DNA of 64,000 bases from Chryseobacterium gleum (GTDB lineage Bacteria > Bacteroidota > Bacteroidia > Flavobacteriales > Weeksellaceae). Under the pieces are notes generated by a model that searched no databases, was not told the origin of the DNA, and was given only the letters and a program-made list of their open reading frames with translations. The DNA lies in the NCBI RefSeq assembly GCF_900636535.1, contig NZ_LR134289.1, forward strand, positions 5,171,501 through 5,235,500, read 5' to 3'. Shown piece after piece: positions 24,897-33,731 of this stretch (its first letter is position 1; every line of letters starts with the position of its first letter). The position numbers were made by a program, and so were the translations under genes.

Positions 24897-27800
24897 ATGG
24901 TAGAAATGTTTATAAGACGAAAGGTTCTTTCGTTGGTTATTTCCATATTATTTGTACTGCTGGGAATCATGGCGCTGCTGAAAATGCCGATCACCCAGTT
25001 TCCCGATATTGTACCGCCTTCTGTAACCGTTACAGCAAAATATACAGGAGCGAACGCTGAAGTGTCTGCCAATGCGGTAGCTCTTCCTCTGGAACGAGCG
25101 ATCAACGGAGTGCCGGGGATGACATATATGTCTACGGTAACCTCCAATGACGGACTTACCCTTATTCAGGTGTTCTTTGAAGTAGGAACAGATCCTGATG
25201 TGGCAGCAGTAAACGTTCAGAACAGGGTAACAACTATTCTGGATGAGCTTCCTGAAGAGGTGATCAGAGCCGGAGTAACTACTGAAAAAGAGGTGAACAG
25301 TATGCTGATGTACCTTAATATCACCAGTACAGATCCCAGCCAGGATGAGCAGTTCATCTATAACTTTACGGATATTAACGTCCTTCAGGAGTTGAAACGT
25401 ATTGATGGAGTAGGACGTGCAGAGATCATGGGACAGAAAGAATACTCGATGAGAGTATGGCTGGATCCGCAGAAAATGGCTGCCTATAATATTTCAGCTG
25501 ACGAAGTAATTACTTCCCTGCAAAAGCAGAATATTTCCGCAGCACCCGGAAAAGTAGGTGAAACCTCTGGTAAAACCTCAAGCCAGCTTCAGTATGTTAT
25601 CAAATATAAAGGAAAGTTTTTTGAGCCAAAACAATATGAAGAAGTTCCGATCCGGTCTGATGTGGACGGAACCATTTTAAAGCTTAAAGATATTGCCAAA
25701 GTTGAATTCGGGGCGATGAACTACGGGATGGTTTCCAAAACAGACGGAAGACCCTCTGCATCCATCATGATGAAACAGCGTCCAGGTTCCAACGCTTCTG
25801 AAGTTATTGAAAGTGTAAAGGCAAAAATGGAAGAATTGAAAGTCACCTCCTTCCCGCCGGGAATGGAATATAACATGGCTTATGATGTTTCCCGATTCCT
25901 TGATGCTTCCATCAGTGCGGTATTGACAACCCTTATTGAAGCTTTTATTCTGGTAGGAATTGTGGTATTTATCTTCCTGCAGGACTGGCGTTCCACATTA
26001 ATTCCTGTGCTGGCTGTGCCAGTGGCGTTGGTAGGAACATTTGCATTCATGGATATGCTTGATTTCTCTGTCAATCTTTTAACGCTGTTTGCATTAGTTC
26101 TTGCGATCGGTATTGTGGTTGACAATGCCATTGTCGTCGTTGAAGCTGTCCATGTGAAAATGGAAGAAGGAATGAATGCTCTGGATGCCACCATCAGTGC
26201 CACCAAAGAAATTGCAGGAGCCGTAGTAGCGATTACGATCGTAATGTCTGCCGTATTTATTCCTGTTGCATTCCTGGATGGGCCTGTTGGAGTATTTTAC
26301 CGTCAGTTTTCATTAACATTGGCTATCAGTATTGTGATTTCAGGGGTGAATGCGTTGACGCTTACTCCGGCGCTTTGTGCAATTATTTTAAAACCTCATG
26401 ACCATCATAAGAAGAAGACAATCATTGACAGGGCTTTCCAGAGTTTCAATACAGGATTTGAAAGACTGACGAATGGTTATGTAGGCATTTTGTCAAAATT
26501 TGCTACAAGAACTACAGTGACTTTCGGACTGTTGTTCTTATTCATCGGACTGACCTTTGTGACCAGTAAATTCCTGCCAACAGGGTTTATCCCGATGGAA
26601 GACCAGGGGATGGTTTATGTAAGTGTAACCACTCCGCAGGGAGCAACCGTAGAAAGAACAGAAAAAGTACTGGACGAAGTGACAGTGATCGCCAAGAAGA
26701 TCAAAGGAGTCGAAAACGTGACCACGCTTGCAGGTTACAGTATCGTAACAGAGATCGCAGGTTCATCTTACGGAATGGCGATGATCAACCTTAAAGACTG
26801 GAAAGAAAGAAATATTTCAGTAAATGATCTGATTTCAGAACTTTCAGATAAAACAAAGGGCATAGCAGATGCCCAGATTGAGATCTTTGCACCACCAACC
26901 GTTCCCGGATTCGGAAATACCAGTGGTTTTGAATTGCGTCTGCTGGACAGAACCGGAGGAACTATTGAAAATACAGACAAGATCACTAAGGATTTTGTTA
27001 AAAAACTCAATGAAGCGCCCGAACTGCAGAACAGTTTTACCAGTTTTGATGCTACTTTCCCGCAATATATGATCAATATAGATTATGATATGGCAGCAAA
27101 AAAAGGAGTATCGGTGGACAATGCCATGTCTACGCTGCAGACCATGCTGGGATCTTATTACGCTACGAATTTTATCCGTTTCAGCCAGATGTATAAAGTG
27201 ATGGTGCAGGCAAGTCCGGAGCACAGGGATACTCCTGAAAGCATTTTGAATTTATATTTAAAAAATGACAAAGGTGAAATGGTACCTTTTTCAACTTTCA
27301 TTACTATTGAGAAGGTCTACGGCCCTGAAGTACTTACAAGGTATAATATGTATATGTCTGCTATGATCAATGGTGAACCAGCAGATGGTTATAGCTCCGG
27401 AGATGCCATTGCAGCTGTAGAACGAGTAGCCAAAGAATCTTTGCCAAGAGGATTTGACATTGAATGGTCAGGAATGACAAGGGAAGAAATCTTATCAGGA
27501 AATCAAACCGTTTATATCTTCGCCATCTGTCTATTGTTTGTGTATCTGTTACTGGCCGCACAGTATGAAAGTTTCCTTCTTCCGATGCCGGTACTATTAA
27601 GCCTTCCGACGGGAATTTTTGGTTCTTATATCGCATTGGTGGCTGCAGGGCTGGATAACAATATTTATGCACAGGTAGCCTTGGTCATGCTGGTCGGACT
27701 TTTAGCTAAAAATGCCATCCTGATTGTAGAATTTGCCGTGGCAAGAAATAAGCAGGGATTTGATATCATTCCGGCAGCCATTGAAGGAGCAAGACAGCGT

Positions 27801-28019
27801 CTTAGACCGATTCTGATGACCTCCTTTGCCTTCGTTGCCGGGCTTATTCCTTTATGTATAGCATCCGGAGCCGGGGCAATCGGTAACCGTTCTATTGGAA
27901 CAGCGGCCGCCGGAGGAATGCTGATTGGAACCATCTTCGGACTGGTGGTGATTCCGGGACTGTATATATTCTTTGCAAAACTTGAAAATAAGAAGAACGA
28001 TGAAAAGATTAAATCATAG
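24897..28019 (+). CDS. RND multidrug efflux pump, inner-membrane subunit (HAE1/AcrB-like)
   Basis: At 1040 residues this has the full HAE1 length and layout: an N-terminal helix, two large periplasmic loops and twelve membrane segments. Seen motifs are FPDIVPPSVTVTAKYTGANAEV near the start, GIVVDNAIVVVEAVH in TM4, and FLPTGFIPMEDQGMVYVSVTTPQGAT after TM7. In TM4 the usual adjacent Asp pair reads Asp-Asn, so one proton-relay acid is replaced. It should export hydrophobic compounds by proton antiport. The outer-membrane channel gene overlaps its 3' end by 20 bases. Substrates cannot be predicted. Confidence 0.95.
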   Translation: MVEMFIRRKVLSLVISILFVLLGIMALLKMPITQFPDIVPPSVTVTAKYTGANAEVSANAVALPLERAINGVPGMTYMSTVTSNDGLTLIQVFFEVGTDPDVAAVNVQNRVTTILDELPEEVIRAGVTTEKEVNSMLMYLNITSTDPSQDEQFIYNFTDINVLQELKRIDGVGRAEIMGQKEYSMRVWLDPQKMAAYNISADEVITSLQKQNISAAPGKVGETSGKTSSQLQYVIKYKGKFFEPKQYEEVPIRSDVDGTILKLKDIAKVEFGAMNYGMVSKTDGRPSASIMMKQRPGSNASEVIESVKAKMEELKVTSFPPGMEYNMAYDVSRFLDASISAVLTTLIEAFILVGIVVFIFLQDWRSTLIPVLAVPVALVGTFAFMDMLDFSVNLLTLFALVLAIGIVVDNAIVVVEAVHVKMEEGMNALDATISATKEIAGAVVAITIVMSAVFIPVAFLDGPVGVFYRQFSLTLAISIVISGVNALTLTPALCAIILKPHDHHKKKTIIDRAFQSFNTGFERLTNGYVGILSKFATRTTVTFGLLFLFIGLTFVTSKFLPTGFIPMEDQGMVYVSVTTPQGATVERTEKVLDEVTVIAKKIKGVENVTTLAGYSIVTEIAGSSYGMAMINLKDWKERNISVNDLISELSDKTKGIADAQIEIFAPPTVPGFGNTSGFELRLLDRTGGTIENTDKITKDFVKKLNEAPELQNSFTSFDATFPQYMINIDYDMAAKKGVSVDNAMSTLQTMLGSYYATNFIRFSQMYKVMVQASPEHRDTPESILNLYLKNDKGEMVPFSTFITIEKVYGPEVLTRYNMYMSAMINGEPADGYSSGDAIAAVERVAKESLPRGFDIEWSGMTREEILSGNQTVYIFAICLLFVYLLLAAQYESFLLPMPVLLSLPTGIFGSYIALVAAGLDNNIYAQVALVMLVGLLAKNAILIVEFAVARNKQGFDIIPAAIEGARQRLRPILMTSFAFVAGLIPLCIASGAGAIGNRSIGTAAAGGMLIGTIFGLVVIPGLYIFFAKLENKKNDEKIKS

Positions 28020-29451
28020 AAATATATTGTATGGAATGGCGTCACTGAGCCTTGTTTCGTGTGCTGTTCCCAAAGTAACGGAGCTGAAAAAAGCTCAGCA
28101 ACTACCTGACGAGATTATCAAAACAGATAAAAATAAAAACACGGATGAATTCCAGCAGATCAATTTGAAGGCCTATTTTACGGATCCTTATCTGCTTGAG
28201 CTTTTTGATAAGGTAGTACAGGCAAATCCGGATTTCCAGATTGCGCAGCAAAGAGTAGAGATTGCCAACAGTTTTCTGCAAAGATCAAAAATGGATCTGT
28301 TGCCCTCCCTTGAAGTCGGAATAGAAGCTTCCGGCAACCGTTATGGAAAATATACCATGGAAGGGGTTGGAAACTATGATACCAATCTTTCACCCAATAT
28401 TACGGAAGACCAGAAAATTAACAGGGATTTTACGCCTAATTACTGGCTGGGCGCAAGAAGCAGCTGGGAAATTGATGCATGGGGGAAATTGAAAAATAAA
28501 AAGATAGCTGCCCAGAAGAAATATCTGGCTTCAACAGAAGGTTTGAGGTTACTGCAGGTAGAGCTTTTCACCGATATTGCCAATCTGTATTATCAGCTGG
28601 TGGCTTTAGATAATCGTCTTGCTATTTATCAGAAGAATTACAACCTTCAGCAAAGGGCTTTTGAAATTGTTTTAGCCCAGCGTGAAGTAGGTAAAGCTAC
28701 CGAACTGGCTGTACAGCAGTTCAAGGCACAGAATAATAACTGGCTCGCAGAGATTGAACACATACGGGTGGAAATCGTTACCGTAGAGCAGGCGATCACA
28801 ACCCTGACGGGAAGCTATGGCGGAGAGGTGAAACGAGGTAAGGTATTAATGCCTACCAATATGGATGTTTTAAATAAAACCATTAATGTAGAAAATGTTA
28901 TCCATTCCAGGCCGGATGTAGCAGCAAATTACTATGTCTTGGAAGCTTCCCAGGCTGATGCAAAGGCGGCAAGAGCTGCTTTTTATCCCAAGATTGATCT
29001 GGGAGCCGGTTTCGGACTGAATTCTTTTTCTGTGGAAACATTCTTTAAGCCAGGTTCACTGGCCGGACAGCTGTTGGGAGGGTTGATGGTTCCTGTTTTT
29101 AATAAAGGACAGTTGAAATATGAATTTAAAGTAGCCAGCAAAGAACAGGAAATTGCTTTTTTAAACTATCAGAAAAGTATAACGACAGCTTTTAATGAAC
29201 TTCAGTCTATTTTGAAACAAACTAAAATTTATGAACGTGTTTTGAAACTGAAATCAGAAGAAGTAGGTTTCCTTGACCGCGGTGTTGAGGTTTCCAATGA
29301 TCTGTATCTGACGGGCTATGCAAATTATTTTGAGTTGATCAATTCCCAGAAGAGCAAGCTAACGGCTGAATTGGATTTACTACAGTTCCAGCATCAGAAT
29401 ACCAGAAATAACGTCCTGCTGTTTAAAGCACTGGGAGGAAAACTGGATTAA
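28000..29451 (+). CDS. TolC/OprM-family outer-membrane efflux lipoprotein
   Basis: From ATG 28000 (MKRLNHRNILYGMASLSLVSCAV) this is a 483-residue lipoprotein of the NodT/OprM type with two outer-membrane efflux repeats. Signatures include DPYLLELFDKVVQANPDFQIAQQRVEIA, WEIDAWGKLKNKKIAAQKKYLAS, RPDVAANYYVLEASQADAKAARAAFYPKIDL and a C-terminal TGYANYFELINSQKSKLTAELDLLQ. The start lies 20 bases inside the pump gene in a different frame, a translationally coupled arrangement. It completes the tripartite pump; a terminator follows. Confidence 0.93.
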   Translation: MKRLNHRNILYGMASLSLVSCAVPKVTELKKAQQLPDEIIKTDKNKNTDEFQQINLKAYFTDPYLLELFDKVVQANPDFQIAQQRVEIANSFLQRSKMDLLPSLEVGIEASGNRYGKYTMEGVGNYDTNLSPNITEDQKINRDFTPNYWLGARSSWEIDAWGKLKNKKIAAQKKYLASTEGLRLLQVELFTDIANLYYQLVALDNRLAIYQKNYNLQQRAFEIVLAQREVGKATELAVQQFKAQNNNWLAEIEHIRVEIVTVEQAITTLTGSYGGEVKRGKVLMPTNMDVLNKTINVENVIHSRPDVAANYYVLEASQADAKAARAAFYPKIDLGAGFGLNSFSVETFFKPGSLAGQLLGGLMVPVFNKGQLKYEFKVASKEQEIAFLNYQKSITTAFNELQSILKQTKIYERVLKLKSEEVGFLDRGVEVSNDLYLTGYANYFELINSQKSKLTAELDLLQFQHQNTRNNVLLFKALGGKLD

Positions 29452-29474
29452 TTTTTTACTTTTTTTACGATGAG

Positions 29475-29510
29475 AGGAGCTGTCTTAAATGGCAGCTTCT
29501 TTTATTTTTT
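29475..29510 (+). terminator. Terminator of the RND efflux operon
   Basis: A 9-bp stem with wobble pairs (GGAGCTGTC / GGCAGCTTC), 6-base loop and a T-rich tail, about 25 bases after the last stop. Confidence 0.75.
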
Positions 29511-29623
29511 TAAATTTTAACTGTATGCTACGGGTTCCCGTAAGGAGATTTGAAATAATTCTAAGATATTGCGTTATAATCTAACTTTTTACAAGTTAAG
29601 TTAACTTTTTTTTATATGTCCCT

Positions 29624-29656
29624 AAAAAAGAGACTGTCCGCGCGGACAGTCTCTTT
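29624..29656 (-). terminator. Minus-strand terminator with perfect 30-base palindrome
   Basis: Positions 29627-29641 and 29642-29656 are perfect reverse complements with no loop bases beyond the central CG-rich step. On the minus strand it ends in a run of six Ts, just after the cold-shock domain gene. Confidence 0.8.
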
Positions 29657-29712
29657 ATGTATGGTTTAAAACGGATCTGCTTTTAACACAGAAACATTTT
29701 TACAGGTACGTA

Positions 29713-30141
29713 TTATTTAACAAGCTGTATTTCAACAGCAGAAAATCCTTTAGGAGATTTCTCTTTTTCAAAAGAAACTTTGTTTCCTTTTTTCACCGGC
29801 TCTGCACAGTTATTGTTGTGGAAAAAGATGTTTTCTTTGCTGTTATCTTCAGTAATGAAACCATATCCCTTTTCACTCAGGAACGTAACAATTCCTGTTT
29901 TTCTTGGATCTTCTTCAATGATAGGAGCTGCACCCAGTTGAATATCATCTAGGTTTACTTCCTGTCTTTGTTCAGGGGGAGTAGAAGTTAATCTTCCGAA
30001 TTCATCTACATACATGAATACATCCTCCATGTCTTTCCCTTTGTTGTTGTTCGTTTTACGTTCTTCGCGTCTTAGCGCCTTTTCTTTTTGCTTTTGAATT
30101 TTTTTCTTGAAATTTTCCTTTTTAGAAAAAGAATCTGCCAT
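29713..30141 (-). CDS. Cold-shock domain protein with basic N-terminal extension
   Basis: The 142-residue protein has a C-terminal cold-shock domain (about residues 78-142) with RNP1-like KGYGFI and RNP2-like IFFHN, which bind single-stranded RNA or DNA. The N-terminal half is unusual: a Lys/Arg-rich segment KKENFKKKIQKQKEKALRREERK, then a short acidic or polar linker. The basic region could strengthen RNA binding or direct the protein to ribosomes or nucleoid (inference). Downstream lies a very strong terminator; upstream is a long AT-rich region that could be a cold-responsive leader. Confidence 0.88.
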   Translation of the reverse strand: MADSFSKKENFKKKIQKQKEKALRREERKTNNNKGKDMEDVFMYVDEFGRLTSTPPEQRQEVNLDDIQLGAAPIIEEDPRKTGIVTFLSEKGYGFITEDNSKENIFFHNNNCAEPVKKGNKVSFEKEKSPKGFSAVEIQLVK

Positions 30142-30501
30142 AAATTATTTTTAGTATTTAGTTTCTATAAATTAATCGGTTCAATCTGGCCTGCATGAGA
30201 CCTATAAAGCCCACTGATGTTTCCTGTCCTGGATATTTCCAATCATACAGAGCTTTAAAATTCCGACAAGTATTGTTCTTAATAGAAGAATAAAAGTTAA
30301 AAATATGGCTGCTCAAAAGGCAAAGACTGAATAAAAATATTCGTGTCGTTACAGAAAACAAAGTAATGACTTGGTTTATTATCTACAAATATACAACAAT
30401 AAAATGAATAATCAGGTTTTAAATGATTGATTATCAGAAATAGTGTTGCAGGTTGCGCTATACTGTATGTATAAGTGTATTTGTAAAGTGGTAAAAATCT
30501 T

Positions 30502-30531
30502 ATAAAAAAATCCCCAGAAACCTGAGGATTA
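30502..30531 (-). terminator. Minus-strand terminator with no annotated gene upstream
   Basis: AATCCTCAGG / CCCCAGGATT-type stem read on the minus strand (30509-30530), followed by seven Ts. It would stop a transcript coming from 30540-30800, where only a short open frame is seen. Confidence 0.6.
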
Positions 30532-30543
30532 TAAAAAAATATA

Positions 30544-30657
30544 TTAAAAATGAAGTGGTGGTGCGTGATACGGGAGGAAGGTATCAAATGTTATGCCTAA
30601 AATTGGCGTCGGTTTGCGAATTGTAGCAGGGTGTTTAAATAAACAAGAGTCTCTCAA
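30544..30657 (-). CDS. Possible short peptide (37 residues from TTG), doubtful
   Basis: Read on the minus strand the frame encodes RDSCLFKHPATIRKPTPILG and then ITFDTFLPYHAPPLHF before TAA, 13 bases before the start of a good terminator hairpin. The open frame continues further upstream but contains no ATG; TTG at 30657 is the only conventional start. The sequence is proline-rich, not low-complexity, and looks unlike random translated AT-rich DNA. It could be a small peptide gene, the tail of a decayed gene, or chance. Confidence 0.25.
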   Translation of the reverse strand: MRDSCLFKHPATIRKPTPILGITFDTFLPYHAPPLHF

Positions 30658-30825
30658 GATGTATCTGGCTGGTAAATAGCGTTCTATTGAACAACTATTG
30701 TTTACATAAAAAAAGTAAATGTTTTTTCTGTATGAGATCGGAAAATGAAATTCCCGAAAATTTCACCATGCTTGGGCCGTTTTTATTATCCATCTTTGTC
30801 TCATTAACATTTAAAAATAAAAACA

Positions 30826-31581
30826 ATGTCAACACAAAATGTAAAAGGAAAAGTTGTTTTAATTGCGGGAGGCGGTAAAAACTTAGGAGGATTATTAAGC
30901 AGGGACTTTGCTGCAAAAGGTGCAAAACTGGCTATTCATTACAACAGTGAAAGCTCAAAAGCAGAAAGCGAAAAAACACTGGCTGAAGTACAGGCACTGG
31001 GAGCAGAAGCATTTTTATTCCAGGGAGACCTTACCAAAGTAGATCATATCACGAAGTTCTTTGATGAAACCATTACCCGTTTCGGAGGAATCGATATTGC
31101 CATCAATACTGTAGGAATGGTGCTTAAAAAACCATTTTCAGAAACTACAGAAGCAGAATATGATACCATGTTCAATGTCAATTCAAAATCTGCTTACTTC
31201 TTTTTGCAGGAAGCCGGTAAAAAACTGAATGACCATGGGAAAATCTGTACGATTGTCACTTCATTGCTGGCGGCCTACACCGGATTGTATTCCACCTATG
31301 CAGGGGCAAAGGCACCGGTAGAGCATTTTACAAGAGCGGCTTCCAAAGAATTTGGATCCAGAGGCATTTCTGTAACCGCAGTGGCTCCCGGCCCGATGGA
31401 CACACCTTTCTTCTATGGGCAGGAAACTGCCGATGCTGTTGCTTATCATAAATCAGCATCAGCATTGGGAGGATTGACAGATATTAAAGATATTGCGCCT
31501 TTAGTAGAATTTCTGGTGACAGATGGCTGGTGGATTACAGGGCAGACCATCTTTGCCAACGGTGGATATACAACAAGATAA
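30826..31581 (+). CDS. Short-chain dehydrogenase/reductase
   Basis: A 251-residue classical SDR: cofactor loop AGGGKNLGG (14-22), NTVG, catalytic Ser146, and YAGAK with Tyr158 and Lys162, then APGPMDTPFFYG. The C-terminus WITGQTIFANGGYTTR is typical. The glycine-rich loop GGGKNLGG differs a little from the usual TGxxxGIG. NAD(P)-dependent oxidation or reduction of an unknown alcohol or ketone is expected. It converges with lgt across a shared terminator. No operon partner is seen. Confidence 0.9.
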   Translation: MSTQNVKGKVVLIAGGGKNLGGLLSRDFAAKGAKLAIHYNSESSKAESEKTLAEVQALGAEAFLFQGDLTKVDHITKFFDETITRFGGIDIAINTVGMVLKKPFSETTEAEYDTMFNVNSKSAYFFLQEAGKKLNDHGKICTIVTSLLAAYTGLYSTYAGAKAPVEHFTRAASKEFGSRGISVTAVAPGPMDTPFFYGQETADAVAYHKSASALGGLTDIKDIAPLVEFLVTDGWWITGQTIFANGGYTTR

Positions 31582-31604
31582 TACTTTGTAAATTTCATTA
31601 AAAA

Positions 31605-31642
31605 AGAAACTCACTGAAAAGCAGCTTTCAGTGAGTTTTTAT
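31605..31642. terminator. Bidirectional terminator between SDR gene and lgt
   Basis: AAACTCACTGAAA / TTTCAGTGAGTTT is a perfect 13-bp stem with A and T flanks. Confidence 0.9.
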
Positions 31643-31661
31643 TTGTAAAAGGAATAATAAA

Positions 31662-32498
31662 TCAAGCGGTTTTAATCTTTCCTTTCTCCAATATACTTTT
31701 AATAATAAAGAATAATCCGAGAAGAACAAATGGAATACTCAGAAGCTGTCCCATATTAAGGATCATTCCGTGCTCAAATTCTACCTGATCTACCTTGATA
31801 AATTCAATCAGGATTCTCATAATGAAGATCAGCAGAATACTGATTCCAAAATAAAATCCTTTTCCGATTTTAAAGATATTCTTTCTGTAAATGAAATATA
31901 CAGAAAGGAAAATAATAAAATAAGAGATCGCTTCATAAAGCTGTGCCGGATGTCTCGGAAGATCATCTACCTGACGGAATATAAAAGCCCACGGAATATC
32001 AGTAGGAACTCCGATAATTTCAGAATTCATAAGGTTGGCCAGCCTGATGAAGGTACCTGCCAACGGAAGTACAATGGCTATCGCATCAAGAACGGTCATG
32101 AATGGGATAGCATATTTTCTTGCATAAATAAGAAGCATAATCACCAGACCGATACCGCCGCCATGACTGGCAAGACCAGCAAATCCTGTGAAGTGGTAGC
32201 TTCCGTCCGGACCTTTCTGGATAGGTAAAAATATTTCGAGAGGATGCTGAGAATAATAATCAAAATCATAAAAAAGACAATGCCCCAATCTGGCTCCCAC
32301 CAGAATTCCTATCAGTGCATAGGAGAATAAAGCTTCATGGGCCTGTGTGCTGAGACCTTCTTTTTTATAGATGCGTTTTAAGATATTCAGGCTCAAAACA
32401 AGCCCTGCAAGAAACAGTAATCCGTAATATTTGATAGGAATTCCCAGGATATTGACGATTTCGGGATTGATGTCCCAGTTGATATATAATAAATTCAT
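31662..32498 (-). CDS. lgt: Prolipoprotein diacylglyceryl transferase
   Basis: Lgt attaches diacylglycerol to the lipobox cysteine of prelipoproteins in the inner membrane, serving the many lipoproteins in this window. I start it at ATG 32498 (MNLLYINWDINPEIVNILGIPIKYYGLLFLAGL), because a TATCTTTG promoter box sits directly upstream, although the frame stays open to 32570. The family motifs are clear: YGLLFLAG, GARLGHCLFYD, FTGFAGLASHGGGIGLVIML, RLANLMNSEIIG and RHPAQLYEA. Seven or so membrane segments fit the family. The 278-residue length is usual. Confidence 0.95.
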   Translation of the reverse strand: MNLLYINWDINPEIVNILGIPIKYYGLLFLAGLVLSLNILKRIYKKEGLSTQAHEALFSYALIGILVGARLGHCLFYDFDYYSQHPLEIFLPIQKGPDGSYHFTGFAGLASHGGGIGLVIMLLIYARKYAIPFMTVLDAIAIVLPLAGTFIRLANLMNSEIIGVPTDIPWAFIFRQVDDLPRHPAQLYEAISYFIIFLSVYFIYRKNIFKIGKGFYFGISILLIFIMRILIEFIKVDQVEFEHGMILNMGQLLSIPFVLLGLFFIIKSILEKGKIKTA

Positions 32499-32503
32499 TG
32501 CTG

Positions 32504-32511
32504 CAAAGATA
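32504..32511 (-). promoter_or_regulatory. -7 box (TATCTTTG, minus strand) of lgt
   Basis: Exact TAnnTTTG match 5 bases before the chosen start codon, implying a leaderless or near-leaderless message. Confidence 0.5.
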
Positions 32512-33206
32512 GGAAAATCGGATTTTCCGATGGAAAACGTGCAGTTAGGGAATTCTATGATCTGAGTCATAAAGCGTTAGGAGTAGGTTGACTACATTTG
32601 AAACTACACATCATAAAATTTTTAAATATGAAATTCATTATACTGGTTGGCCTTTTGCCGTTAACTGCAAAAGAGAATTCCAGGCCGCAGACTAATTCTG
32701 TCATCTGACAGTATGACTTTTTCAGTTTAAAGGATATCAGATCAACCTTGTGAGATGGGTGGACTTACCTATGATGTAGATTCTATTAAAAAAGTGAATT
32801 ATCATATTTACAGTCATTGAATTTGTAAAGCAGGATTAATTTTTTTAAATGGGAATCAGTACAGAATTCTATTAAGATAATAAACCGGGACATTATAATA
32901 AATAGGGGTTGATTGTATATTTTCCCAGATGATTAATGCTTATGATAAAGGGGTTCGAAAGGCAATCTGTTATCAAATAACAAGTTACAGCATTCTGTAA
33001 TCGTCGTATAATACAATAATTATTTAATATAAGCGACTTTGTGCAGAAAGAGTCATAAGAACAATACAAATTTTAGAAGGAAAAAATATTTTTAAATTGA
33101 AAACAGTAAGAACTTCTAGTTTGCATAGATTTAGATTAATGTTGAAACCTGTCATATGGAGCAATCTGTATGACTTGTTTTTAAATAAATTTTTAAAATA
33201 ACAGTT
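32512..33206. other. About 700-base gap with possible gene decay
   Basis: At 32628 an ATG opens a signal-peptide-like stretch (MKFIILVGLLPLTAKENSRP) that stops after 26 codons at TGA; short in-frame stretches follow, each broken by stops. This may be a decayed exported-protein gene, but the signal is weak. The rest is AT-rich, with no recognised RNA gene. Confidence 0.3.
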
Positions 33207-33521
33207 ATGATAAAGGATATTTTAGACAGATGGCCGGATTGGCGGGACTATTTTAAAGGAAGTGCTTTTTTAGGTATTGCAGGACTTGCTGTACTTTTTA
33301 TCAGGAATACACAGAATAAAGAAATAAAAACGCTTCAGCATAAGCTTGATGAACTGATGGCTGCACGTAAAGAGGGCACGAAAACAGAAAACCTTACAGA
33401 AGATGAGCTGAGTCAGCTTCACAGATTCTATGAAGATCTTGAAAAACAACGCAGAGAGAAAAATATACCGGATAACAGCCGGCCGGAAAATCTGCAGGTG
33501 AATTGCCCCAGGTATAAATAA
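33207..33521 (+). CDS. Small membrane-anchored protein with charged helix
   Basis: A 104-residue protein with one hydrophobic segment (about residues 19-33, GSAFLGIAGLAVLFI) followed by a Lys/Glu-rich helix (QNKEIKTLQHKLDELMAARKEG) likely to form a coiled coil, and a second charged helix. I recognise no family. The layout fits a small inner-membrane protein with a cytoplasmic coiled-coil tail. It has no close neighbours. Confidence 0.55.
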   Translation: MIKDILDRWPDWRDYFKGSAFLGIAGLAVLFIRNTQNKEIKTLQHKLDELMAARKEGTKTENLTEDELSQLHRFYEDLEKQRREKNIPDNSRPENLQVNCPRYK

Positions 33522-33731
33522 GCTATACAAAACGGGAAATGTATATATTGAAACGGAGTAATATCATGCTTCGTAAAAAAATATTTATACATTCTGTATT
33601 GATTTTTATCATAAGGTCAGTATCGGAAAGACATCTTTCAAAATATAAAATCCCTATCCGAAATGCCTTAATTTAAAACGATTCTTGACGAAACATTTGG
33701 TAACTTTAACGTGCTATCAAAACAAAAAGTT

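Larger units (their letters stand above)
30142..30825. other. 684-base gap with a possible minus-strand peptide unit
   Basis: No ordinary gene is seen. The region holds a minus-strand terminator (30502-30531), a short open frame just upstream of it (separate entries), and otherwise AT-rich DNA that may include the cold-shock gene's leader (30142-30360). Confidence 0.45.

Noticed and set aside
30550..30600. Plus-strand 16-codon ORF MKWWCVIREEGIKCYA
   Set aside because: Too short and unsupported; it runs antisense to the short minus-strand frame.
32499..32570. N-terminal extension of the lgt frame
   Set aside because: A -7 promoter box at 32504-32511 lies within it, and MNLLYINWDINPE fits the usual Lgt start.
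32950..32975. GGGGTTCGAAAGG, resembling the T-loop of a tRNA
   Set aside because: No complementary acceptor stem or anticodon arm nearby.
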